A stretch of 64,000 bases of DNA from positions 144,778 through 208,777 of the forward strand of contig WIDE01000029.1 of NCBI GenBank assembly GCA_015039315.1, read 5' to 3'. The notes beneath the pieces are model-generated. The model saw nothing but the letters and a program-made list of their open reading frames with translations, made no database searches and had not been told where the DNA came from. The position numbers and the translations under genes are program-made. Positions 34,792 to 45,554 of the stretch are shown in pieces; the stretch's first letter is position 1; each line of letters opens with the position of its first letter. Source of the DNA: Clavulina sp. PMI_390. Taxonomy: Eukaryota > Basidiomycota > Agaricomycetes > Cantharellales > Hydnaceae.

Positions 34792-37700
34792 ATGCCCCGA
34801 GAAATCAGAAAACGAGGCAAAAAGAAGGGGAAAACACAACAAGAAGAATCATATGACTACCGACCTTCTTTTTCTCAACCTCAGCAGCAGGTTGAGGATG
34901 AGGCTTCTTCTGCTCCATCGTGGCTGCTGAATGCAGCGCCTGAAAATGCTGGAAGCTCTAGTAATCCTATGGCCGACATTGAGGCGCCGTTCGGATATGT
35001 TGACGCGGACGTAAAGGCTTACTTTCGGACGGTGGATTTGAAGCTGCGTGAATGGCAAGATGGTACCAATGAGGAGGTTCCAGAAGGCGTCGATCTTAAT
35101 GAAGGTGTGTTCATAAGCACCGTGCTACTCCGTCTTGGGTTTGACTTCAACTTTCTCTTCAGACAGGAAAGCCTTTATCATTGCAGCTCTAACAGAGATG
35201 GACGGTAAAGAGCTGCAACTGGCTACCGACCCCGATTGCTCCACCATACTGGAGAGGCTCTCGTACTCGATGGACGATTTTTCTCGTCGTGTATTTATGG
35301 ATAAGTTGGCAGGATCGTGAGTCGCCATCCTAGTTTATGTGTCTGGTTCCACGCAGCTAAATGATCATTCCTCATAGATATACCAAGTTAGCGAAGCACC
35401 GTTTTGCTTCTCATGTCTGCCAAACGAACTTCTCCTTGGCATCAAAAGGCATTTCCCGAGAAGTGAGCATAGATATACCATTACGCTTACATATCCCCAA
35501 GCTCATGTGACGTGGCCCTTCGGCTCTCTAGACAAATCAAGGCGGGCAGGACGGTGGACCTCGTACGCTAGCCGATCTAGTTTCTGACGCCGCAGAGGTA
35601 TGTCCCGTTCTATCGCCTGCTAAAACTGTCCCTGAGCCGGTGCCATAGGAGCTGATTGAAGATCTGTCGTCTTTGATCATGGACCCGTTCGGCTCGCATG
35701 TTGTCCGGGCTCTCTTGTCCACACTCTCACCCAGTCCACAAGGCGAAGAGAACAGTTCCCATTCCGCATCATCCAGCTCAAAGAAAAGTGCTGCTTTCAA
35801 AGCTAAACAAGGCTCAATGAAGGCCGTTGTCTCCTCCAATCAAACCATTTCAACACTAAACCCCACTCCACCCAGGCTTGTCCAGCTAGCTAACTTGATA
35901 GTGCAGCAGCTCAGGAGGTCGTTGAGCGACAATGAAATTAGAGCCTTGGCGAGTGACAAGGTTGCAAGCCCAACGCTGCAAATTATGCTTCGGATCGAGG
36001 CAGCAAGCGCCGAATCAGAGCAGCCTGGTTCGCTCATGGATCGTATACTCATGGGCCTTGTAACGCAACTCGGTGGGCCATTTATCTGAATCTTTCACTT
36101 CCTCATCTATTAATAAATAAATCTTCTAGACAAGTCACCCTCCGCGGAACCAGTCAGGGAAGATTATATTGAAACGCTTCTTCGAGACCCCACCTCTTCG
36201 CATCTAGTCGAAGCGCTTGTCACATACGCCCCATCTCGCGTCTTCAGGGCCATTTGGGCTGCCTACTTCTCAGGACGCCTGACAAAGCTCTCGGCTCACC
36301 CTGTCGCAAACTATGTTGTCGCGAAAGCTGTCTTAAGACTGGATGGTGATAAGCTAGGAGAGGTTATGGAAGAGATGCAGGGTGCGTTTGGAAGGACCGT
36401 TAAGATGGGACGGACCGGCGTTCAGAGAGCCCTCGTTGAAAGGGCCTCCCAGACTGGTGCTTGCGAAGGCGAAGTGATCCATGTAAGCCCTTTTTCTAAC
36501 TCTTTGGTCTCATCTCAAAAAGTTTGGCTAATGAGTCATGTCAGGCACTCTGTGAAGCATTCGGATTCTCAAAGGGCGATGAGATGACCTCGATTGTGCC
36601 ATGTATTTTATCCCTCCAGACTCGTGAGGTTAGTGTTATTACCATCTGAATAATACCCAGCTCGCTGGTCGTGGACTCTAATCGTGATGAACTAGGATTA
36701 CACGGCAGCTACTGCAACTCCGAGCCAGCCCACGGAAGACCCATTACCGCGGGCAGATCCTCCCCCGTTGTCGGACCGACGCCCAAGCAAAGGGAAGGGA
36801 AAGGAGAAAGCGTCTGCTGGGATCAACTTTAGCACTCAAGGAGTAGTGCTTCTGCAAAGCATGCTGAGAGTACACGAGCCACACAACCAAGTCCTTCTTG
36901 ACAGGTATAAGAAACTTGATGCATCTCGTTGCCCGAAGCCTAATGTTGATTTTGCTTTCTAGTTTGCTGTCTCAGCCCATTGATGATCTCCTCGCGATTG
37001 CTTGTGATCCATCTGGATCCAGGGTGCTTGACCTTTTGCTAGAGCCTAATGTGTCCCAGCCATCCGATAACCCTTCGCCACCACCGTCAACAATACCTTT
37101 CAAAGCTCGGAAACGACTGATTATGCGTTTTATTGAGTCGGACTCGTTTGTATCGCTTGTGGATGACAAGCTGGGCAGCCGGATCGCAGACCGATGCTGG
37201 GCTGTGGCTGATCCTTATCTCAGGGTATGTCGTCACTATACTTGATCACGCATGCCCCCGGTTACTTCGTCTCAGCCTAACAGTCACTATGGGATTAGGA
37301 ACGCATTGCTCGAACTCTGATACCCCACGAGAATTCCCTCGCTGGCTCTTTCTACGGGAAATTCTTTGCCCGCAATCTGCACCTGACGCTGCTTCGCCGT
37401 AAGCCGGAAGAGTGGAGGAAGATGCAACTGCAGCAGAGGCAAAAAGCGAATGCGGGCACAACCACGACTACCGTATCCCAATCCAGCAACCCCGAGCCGT
37501 CGTCGGCACCCGTTACTATCACTTCAACTCCAGCACCATCTCGTCCTGATGATAAGGCCGCAAAACATAAGAAACGGAAACGGGAAGACGCAATCGACAA
37601 TATTTTCGACTCGGCTCCTCAACGCAAAAAGTCTACTATTGCGGCCGCGACAGATGTCAAACCAGAAGTCCTCGCCCCAAAGGTGAAAGAGCTTCAAATT

Positions 37701-37808
37701 GACGTTTCAGATAAGAGTATGGCAGACGTTCTCGGTGCTATCAAGGAGGTTCCAAAGGGCACTGCACTTCGAGAAGGGAAGAGGCACAAAAAAGGAAAGA
37801 AAGTGTGA
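34792..37808 (+). CDS. NOP9: Nucleolar pumilio-repeat protein Nop9
   Basis: Ten exons (34792-35104, 35163-35316, 35378-35462, 35532-35597, 35649-36072, 36130-36482, 36545-36628, 36696-36904, 36963-37224, 37299-37808) give 819 residues, every phase consistent. It opens with a basic nucleolar-type patch ([18 protein letters not shown]). PUF repeats follow: [104 protein letters not shown] and [18 protein letters not shown]. Then [20 protein letters not shown], a Nop9 hallmark, and a Lys-rich tail ([20 protein letters not shown]). Nop9 binds 20S pre-rRNA near the ITS1 cleavage site and is needed for 18S rRNA. Only 84 bp separate its stop from the next ATG on the same strand. Confidence 0.95.
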
Positions 37809-37892
37809 ATCACCGTTGCATATTTACTCCTGTATCGATCGAAAATTAGTTTCCATACGCGCCACCCCTTCAAGTTTTCCTTGCCCAAAAAA

Positions 37893-39113
37893 ATGTCCAC
37901 GAAGCGTAATAACGATGGGGAGGAAAAATCCTCTGAGTTTACGGATGCGCAGGTAGCATCGATCGAGGAGACACACAACTGTAAGTGAACAACCCAGGAA
38001 AACCCTGAGCCACATCGACTATCTGGTTACCCGTCTTTTTGGAGCGGCCTGGCCTGCATACCCTCACTTGTCAAACCCTCGATCTAATTTACTTCATTTG
38101 TGTCAAATCCTTCAGTTATCGAACGCCTTGAGTTCGCTGCCGAGCGAGAAAGGCAGAAGCTTATTGCTCCTGGTCTTGCGAAGCGAGACGAAACTCTCAA
38201 CGCTATCCCAGGTTTCTGGCGCGCGGCCTTCAAAAATAGCTTGGTCTACCTCCAAGTTGCATCGTTTGATGAAGACGCCAAGGCCCTTGAATTCCTTTCC
38301 AAGATCAGGGGATGGAGGGATCCCGAACAGCCAAAAGCCTTCGGGGTTGAACTGGTGAGTCGCAGATGCCTCTTATCATCTTTACGTCTACTTGCTCACA
38401 TCAAAGTATTCCAAACTGATGAAATTGAACGTCACAAGCACTTCGACCCCAATCCCTTCTTCTCTAACACTGTGCTCAAGAAAGAGTTCAAGTATGTTGC
38501 GCCATCGGACCCCGAGGCACTAAAAAAAGATGAGAATGGTGTCTGCCAAGCCGATATCGACTTTGACTTTGACCGGGACGTTGATGTTGTGGTATGCACA
38601 GTTCTCATCTTGACGCACGTTTCTCAGCTCTGATAGCGCTCGAACACACCGATTGTTCGATCTAGACAACAAAAATCGAGTGGAAGGAGGATAAGAAGAA
38701 CCTGATTAAGCTCTTCCCTCGCGTATTTGACACCGACGAACCAGACGAGATCGTAGAGGATGGCTCGTTCTTCCATTTCTTCGAGGACTCCAAGGTCCGA
38801 GATGTAAGCAAAGACCGTTCCTTGCCTGTCCGAACCATAGCCTGAATTACTCCTTTTTCCATTAGACCGTTGAAGGCTCTCTCTTTGAGATTTATGAGAG
38901 CGCACCCAAGTTCTTCGATAATACAGCTGAAGGGGTGCGTCTATTCTACACACATTTACCATATTATCATCCTCATTAGGTCTTGATGCTTTCCAGACCG
39001 TCGGAAGTGCGATGATCGATGACGAAGATGACGACGACGATGACGAAGAAGATGATGACTCCGATGCGGAAGACATCGACCTCGAGAACCCCAAGAAGAA
39101 GGCGAAGAAGTAA
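37893..39113 (+). CDS. SET/Vps75-type NAP-family histone chaperone
   Basis: Exon 1 is 37893-37980 and exon 2 38116-38354. The earmuff domain contains the dimerising helix (ASIEETHNFIERLEFAAERE), LNAIPGFWRAAFKNSLVYL, DEDAKALEFLSKIRGW, HFDPNPFFSNTVLKKEFKYV, TKIEWKEDKKNLIKLFPRVF, DGSFFHFFED and GSLFEIYESAPKFFDN. The C-terminal tail is acidic (a run of Asp/Glu) and ends with a basic NPKKKAKK. This order matches SET/TAF-I and Vps75 better than Nap1 (no long N-terminal segment). It binds H3-H4 or H2A-H2B in nucleosome assembly. A good intron candidate at 38355-38406 (GTGAGT to CAAAG, 52 nt) breaks the frame if removed, whereas the unspliced frame runs straight into HFDPNPFF. That junction is unresolved. 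Confidence 0.87.
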
Positions 39114-39529
39114 ATGGAGAACACTCACCCAACTTGACTCGCTACTACTGAGAAAAGTCCTCCCGTTTGCGCAAGGCTCAAAACATATACAGAAGGACAT
39201 CCATCAATGTGCATAGCTCGTGACCATAGCGTCCAATCATCCTCATTCTTGCTTTGGGATGTTAGGTTCCCTTTGCATCACCAGCGTTTCTATGTTCGTT
39301 GCCCACATCAATCGCAGCAATGTAAAGGGATGGATCTTTGACTACAGTTCATTTCGAGTTGTGCCCTTCGTTACTCCCTCAACGCTCGTAAACTTCGCAG
39401 AGTTCCTTCCCTTCCACCGAGTGACGAACTGATGTTGAACGTTGCTGCCTCGGCAGTCTCTGACCACCTGAAGCTTGTAGCCAAGAATGCTCGCCCTAAA
39501 GGGCCCACTCAAATCCCGCAACTTCCTTT
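39114..39529. other. Spacer after the SET-like gene, nothing recognised
   Basis: About 400 bp downstream of the SET-like stop codon. No coding segment with motif or codon support on either strand. Confidence 0.45.
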
Positions 39530-40090
39530 GTCCTTCGAAGCTCTCTTAATTGAGAGCACAACAGGTGTCGTCCGACGAGGTCAATTGAGTGGGTTATCTG
39601 TTCTCGCGCCAAGCGCATATACTTCCTCCGAAGTGCGATTCTGCTATTGTCGCCGTCGCCATGTCCAACACGTTACAAGGATACGTGGCTGGAATGTAGT
39701 CGACCTTGATGGATGTGACCTCCCTCGCCATTTACACGGTCGAGTGCCCAGGAGCTAAGTCTTCATTGGTCTGAACGGTGAAGACCCTCTCTGATCAATT
39801 GGATTTGTTTCAGGGGCCAAGATTGCGGGAGGATCGACAGCGGGGCGCATTTGTGGTTCCGTCGCTAAAAAGATGCGAATCTTTGGATCTGGTGGCGCAG
39901 CCCATCATTGACCTGTTCAGTATGCGGACCGATCGACGCAACCTGCCGTGGATCTGCAACTAGCTGCCGATTAACAGATTTTGGGGACGCATACTTCGAG
40001 TTCGCATCGATCCCTTCGTTCATGACCATTGCAGTGATACCCGCTGTGATCGCTCCGCAAGGAAGGACGTCGGCCAGCAAACGGAGGTGC
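39530..40090 (+). pseudogene. Possible decayed transporter fragment (nucleobase-permease-like), weak
   Basis: Broken reading in several frames. One piece reads FEALLIESTTGVVRRGQLSG and a later piece GDAYFEFASIPSFMTIAVIP, with stops and no usable introns between. The pair, in this order, faintly resembles the IESxTGxxxGxxTGL and GDAIPAFLTIxxMP motifs of fungal AzgA-type purine permeases. The match is short and the intervening sequence does not fit. Other explanations, including chance, are quite possible. Confidence 0.18.
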
Positions 40091-40611
40091 TAAATTTGTG
40101 GAGTGTTCTACGAAGACGTCGCGCTACACGCATTCCCGAACGAACGCAGATGTCCCTGAAAAACCCAAAAAGCTATCTTCGATATGGCAGTTGTTGGGGC
40201 AATTCACGTTTCACCTTGGCGGTTCATACCGTGCCTTCTCGTGTCACACGATGCACAGTCAGTCCGATCCCATTACCAATAAACCAAACTTCAAAGAAAC
40301 TGAAAGCGATATGGAGAAAATGGACCAGAGGGTGCAAAGAAAGCCGCGCATAACCGAACCTTGATGTCGACCTCCGCGACCTGGCTGATCGTAGCCACGG
40401 GTCGAGCAGGGCACGACCAGTGCACCGGGACAGATTAAACAAAAGGTTCCACCCATATCAGAGAACCCGCGCGGCAGACCTGCGGCAATATGCCCATTTA
40501 TTAGTGTCCTTCATCTATGACGACCCCCAGCTTCCACTCTCCTCAACCACTCCTCCGCTCTCCCCCTCTTCTACATACTCAGCGAGCCAACACTCATCCC
40601 TACTCCATGTG
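40091..40611. other. Upstream region of the DUF6533 gene
   Basis: About 520 bp with overlapping short open frames but no recognisable motif. An alternative upstream start for the DUF6533 gene (frame from 40420) is possible but its residues look non-coding. Confidence 0.4.
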
Positions 40612-42806
40612 ATGAATTTGGACGAGAATGCCGACCTGGAGTGGCTCGTCGCATACGCACCGTATTATGCGACTAATAATGTATGTGGCCGAAGCTTCAG
40701 GATGATTTCTTTGAACGCTCACACTTCTGCCATAATCCATAGATTGCCTTTGGTGGGTCTACTATCTGTGTAATATTTCGATTTACCTGGCTTGCTGACC
40801 CACACTAGTGGCGAGCTTCGCCTGGTTTGTATGGGACTGGATGCTGACTCTTCCTCGCGAGGTAGGCTACTCGCCCAATTTCTACGAATCACTTCTCGCT
40901 CATTAATCTATGATTTTTTCTAGGTGGAGGCGATCTGGAAACGCCGTCTCACCTTTGGCTCATTTCTCTATGTCGCAAACATAGCAGCCACGGTCATAGC
41001 TCTGGGGTGAGTCGTCCGGAAGCCCCAATACTTCCTTGAACGTGTGGAGTCTAACACCGATTGTCATCTGGATAGGGTTCGCTCGCCGTTGCACTGTAAG
41101 TTTCAATGATTGTCTTGCTTAACCTTTTCTAATTTATTTTCACCAGACGCAGTCAACCTCTCCACTAGCGGGTACATCTCTTTGTATCTCCACGCTGATT
41201 GTTAACTGACACAACGCAACGAACCAGTTGCGCATTCGCCTCGAACGCCACAGGCGTTATGCAGTCGATTCAGATTTATCTGCTCCAAAGTACGCATACA
41301 AAGATTCCTGCGTGTTATCTCGGCGTTCGTCTGACAGAGCATCTCAGGTGTGCTTGCACTTCGAACGTACGCCATCTACCATTGCAGCCGGATCGTGCTC
41401 GTACCTCTCGTGCTTCTCAACACCGTGGGTTATCTACTCACCTCTACCCAATCCAAATGCCAAATAATGCTTGTATGCTAGGCTAGCTTTGGGATCAATA
41501 TCCACTCAAGCATTCAGGCTTGGGAGTCCGCTCCACGTGAGCAAGCACTTCTAAAGACTTCCTCGAGATGAGATACCCGCCTGACTCACGTTCTAGCAAC
41601 GTCAACCAATCCAATGCCTGTCCCATACAATGGGTGCATTCTGCCATCCTACTTTCGTTCATGGGTGCCTTCCGGGCTGACGTTGATTTTCGAGAGCTGT
41701 AAGTTTGCACTCTGTGCGTGGCTCCTAGCCGATTTCTAAATCTTTTTTCCGTTTCCGATTCCCAAGTGGTCTCGCTTCTCATGATTGTCAGGTTGATTAT
41801 CACCCTGAAACACGAGGGCTATTCGCTAGCTCGGCTAGAGTATATAGTGTATCGTGACGGTGAGTCAACCCTGCATGCTAATCAGCTTCTCTGCCACTGA
41901 AGCACTATTCAAATCACTAGGATTTGTTGAGTCTGGAGGTTAGTGAGCCAGTTAGCTGTCGACACAAACCCATATGTGGCTAATCGATTTCCTTTGACCC
42001 TTTATGTGATCACAGCCATGTGTAGTACGTTGTTTTCTGTGTTCCCCGCTTATATTCCCCCTCAAACTGATGACCCCGGCTCTAGTTGGGTCCATGTTCT
42101 CTCTGATCAACGCCTTCGCTGATCCGGTACGTCCATCAGTATTGTCGTATTATGTTTCCTCAGGTAATCCTAACCTCTTAATTATCTCGCTGTATAGCAC
42201 GGCCACTCCCCTCTCCTCGGGCCAGTCGGGGCTATTACGCCACTTCTTGGGTCTATCGCATGTAAACGACTCCTCCTGAATCTACGCTCCATCACTTACT
42301 TCGAAGAAACCTCGCCAACAGAATACGAGCTTGGCCCTAGCATCAACGGCCAGCCTGTCTTCCATCAGCCTGGCGAAGAAACGACAGTCGATCCGTTCTG
42401 GCTGCAGTCTTTGGATCAAAATACCAGGAAGGCGGCGCGCCAGGAGCAACAGCAGCGAGAATCGCGTTACACACGCCGAATTCTTGCAACCCTTCCAACA
42501 GATACCCTACCGCAGCATACCCCACCCCATGCAGATACTTGCCCACTTGGCTTACCAGTCGAGCAAAGATCAGATTCTATGTCCCTCGCCGATGATGATA
42601 ACGTTGATGATGACAAGACAGTCCCGGACTCGCTTCTTCACACCCCGCGAGCGTTCAGCTTCCAGGACGTTCTAGACGGGCGTCACTCGGGAGCCCCTGC
42701 AAGCGAGGAACATTCGGTTCGGCTGTCCGCACCCTTGTCCCCCCTCACCCTGCGTAGTGGTGCATCGTCGCCAAGCTCCCCAACATCCCCCGATCGCGGC
42801 GACTAG
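40612..42806 (+). CDS. DUF6533-type multipass membrane protein
   Basis: Many small exons. The 5' ones are 40612-40680, a 10-nt exon 40743-40752, 40809-40861, 40924-41006, 41076 onward, 41147-41171 and 41228 onward. They spell NADLEWLVAYAPYYATNN, IAFVASFAWFVWDWMLTLPR and EVEAIWKRRLTFGSFLYVAN, the conserved first-helix pattern of DUF6533 proteins that are hugely expanded in agaricomycetes. Later segments include SVLALRTYAIYH, CQIML, a Cys-containing loop, SLINAFADP and GAITPLLGSIACKRLLLNLR, then a cytosolic Ser/Pro/Asp-rich tail of about 150 residues ending SPDRGD. The predicted topology is about seven helices. The function of the family is unknown; a receptor-like role has been suggested from topology only. 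Internal junctions between 41470 and 42270 are approximate. Confidence 0.82.
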
Positions 42807-43584
42807 ACTGCTCATCTAGTCATGGGCTCGCAAGTCTCTCCATTTGCAGGCCAGAGAGCATCTTCCAGCAAATCCGGCCAGGTCGTCGAACTGTTACTTT
42901 TTGATAAAGAAAGCCATTCACACTACATCGTCATTGCTTGCTGGAGGTACTTCTAGTCCTTCAACCCATCCCCAGAACATTGATCCTTCACGTCCCCTCA
43001 CTTGCTCATATTCGACCCTTCATCTGCTGTATTACCAGTTTGGTGTTGTCAGTTGCCTCTGTTCCGCTGCTTTCAGTTTCGTTTCGTTCTGTTCTTGGCT
43101 TTCTGTTTAGTACGCTGTCTCGCAAGGTTTTTAGTCTCTTTGTTGTTAGCTTTTCCTTCTCAGCTGCTCGTTAGTGGTGCATGACCATTGTTGTTGCCCA
43201 TCATCGGTAGAGTTCTTGTGCTAGTCTTCATCCCGTAGGACATGCATAATCAACTTTCTCCCAGCCTCCAACATCGTGATCAAGAGTTATATGAACTGGT
43301 TCCTTTTCGTTCGATGATCGGGCCGATCCACTAAAAGCGTCTAGCTCTGAACAGCCAGCCGCGCACACTTGGCGATGTGATTGGAAACTTGCCGTGTTCG
43401 CGGTAGGTATTTGATAGACGAAGTCTCTTGCGATTGCCTACGATATATGTACAGTATGGCTACTGAGCTAGCATGGAGGATAGATAGAATATATTTATTC
43501 GCCCCATTCTCGGAAGGAAGGCGGAGGGATGCATGCGGTACCGCTGAAGTAGCGGGGAATACGATAATACCTATCCTTGCTCTA
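42807..43584. other. Convergent spacer, CT-rich
   Basis: Downstream of the DUF6533 gene (+) and of the VWA gene (-). It has T/C-rich stretches on + as expected for 3' UTR. Open frames here lack motifs. Confidence 0.5.
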
Positions 43585-44893
43585 CTAGACACCACGTTTA
43601 TCCACACGACGATTTACTCCACCGAGCAACATTTTAGCAATGTCATGCGGCGACGATGCAGCGAGAGCTGGGGAAAATGGCGTTGTATCAACCATGTCCT
43701 AGAAAACAGATAGCAGTAATCGTCAGTCACAGCACACTAGGAGCGGAGATCTGGATAAAACATACTCGGATTCCGTGGGTGCCAGCAAGGGCTTCATCTA
43801 GCTCCTTCAATGCTTCTGCGGCGTTGGGATCGTCACCGATTTGGACGAACTGGATGCCTACTTGGGCCAGTGGGAAATGGCGGGAGTCAAGTCGCCTTGC
43901 CGCAGTGATAATGACCGATTCTGGATCATCGGCTAGTGAACCGCGAGCGATCGTCAGTGAGGGCGATTCACATAGAAAGGACTAAAGGTGTGCTTACAAG
44001 GCTCTCCGTCTGTCAACACGATTAGGTTCAATGGCTTGATTGCCTTGAGTGCAGCGCCTGCATTGTTTCCAGATGCCTTGTCCTTATCCTGGGCCTCCTC
44101 GATCTTGAGGATATAGTCAAGGAGAAGGATCTCAAGCTTTTCACCCGTGGGTGTGATTCCGTCAGGATCTATAGAGTCGAACAATGCTTCCACAGCCTGG
44201 CGATCTTTGATGTTATCTCCAACCACAGGCGAGTTTAGGAAGTGGATGTCGACACCATCGACGTCATATCCAGATGCGGTACCAGCGAGTTCAGCAAGAG
44301 CAGCACGAGTGTCTCGCCACCTCTTCCCAGCCATCTGTTCATATCAAATGCAAAAAAGGGCGTGTGCCATCAGCGATCAGGGACACAAAAGTCAAATGGG
44401 ACAAGATGGGACATACAGAGCTGGAATCGTCGACCACGATCACGGTATCGAACTTCTTTAGCATCTCCAGCACATCTTCCCGGGTGTTACTTCTTCGTAA
44501 TGAAGCACCAGTGGCAGGCGCTGGTGCAGATGACTGGGGGGGAGGAGGGTGTGAAGGAGGTGCATATGTAGTTGTTGGAGGTGCATTTTGAGGGTTTACT
44601 TCAACCTGGAACCCGCCCACCCATCCACTGTTGGGTGATTGAGGACGGCGCACTGAACCTCTCTGTGCGTTACCAACGAAAGGGTTCGCGGGTGGTGGTG
44701 CTTGTGCTTGTGATGTCACTGGCGGTTGTGTGGATGACGAGGCCCCAGCGTCCTCTAGAGTGTAGGGTGGTGGTGGTGGGGCATAATCTTTGGATGGAGG
44801 GTTGGGTCCACGAGTGGTAGAGCTAGATGGCATCGATTGGTGTTTGGATCGCTGAGGGCGGTTAGAAGAGGATGAGCTTGTGTTATTGCCCAT
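43585..44893 (-). CDS. VWA-domain protein with N-terminal myristoylation motif
   Basis: Exon 1 (44893-44417, 159 codons) starts MGNNTSSSSS, a good N-myristoylation consensus (Gly2, Ser6). It then carries a Pro/Ser-rich disordered stretch (PPPPPYTLEDAGASSS) up to FDTVIVVDDSSS. Exon 2 (44334-43998) continues MAGKRWRDTRAALAELAGTA, VDGVDIHFLNSP, ITPTGEKLEILLLDYI and LNLIVLTDGEP. DDSSS is the DxSxS metal-ion-dependent adhesion site, with T in PTG and D in TDGE completing it. The last exons give DPESVIITAARRLD, VGIQFVQIGDD and SPHDIAKMLLGGVNRRVDKR. The domain is complete, about 250 residues. The family is common in basidiomycetes, intracellular, and of unknown role; membrane tethering is inferred from the N-terminus. 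Confidence 0.87.
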
Positions 44894-45554
44894 CAGAGTA
44901 TATATACGGGTGTTTGAAAAGGGGGAAAGTTTGACAAGCCGGACATCGGATGGTTCAGCGCAGCCTATTTCAAAGGGACCACTAAACTAGGGGGCAGTGC
45001 AATGGAAATTCTCACTGACATCATCCTGTGCTCCCCTTCTTTCGTTCCCCGTGGTCATCTGGGAACCAGAACAAAATATCGAAAATATGCAAAAACATGA
45101 AATATCGGATGCAGGGGAGTGGAGACCAAGACTGTTCTCGTTCCAGCATCAGGTTTCAACGGCCAAGAAGGCAACGCGTCAATATTGCTTTGCTATGCAA
45201 GCACTGTCTTGATAGGCGCTGTCGGCAGGCATTTTTAGACACGAATCGGCTATAGACGCTCACTGGGTATTAAGCACAGGTGCGGTAGAAAGGCGGCCAG
45301 GTGCAATCAACCCCCCGACAAGCAACTGCAAGCGTAGATGCCCTGAAACCTCTTTGACCCTGAAACGGTTTCCTCATTATGGGTTTAGAAACAAAATCAA
45401 ATTCCAGCTGCATCGCAGTGCTGGGAGGAAAAAAGAACTCCAGGGCCAAAGGATGTGACAGTGTATGGCTGTGCGGACTGTGGCACTGGGCACGATGTTT
45501 GCTCGTGTTTGAGAGCGGCCTCATAGCCAGAGACACAGCAATGTATATACAGCC
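44894..45554. other. Intergenic region, nothing recognised
   Basis: About 660 bp between the VWA gene start and the GCP5 stop. The first 20 bp carry TATATATA on the - strand, too near the ATG to be a standard TATA box. No gene seen. Confidence 0.45.
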
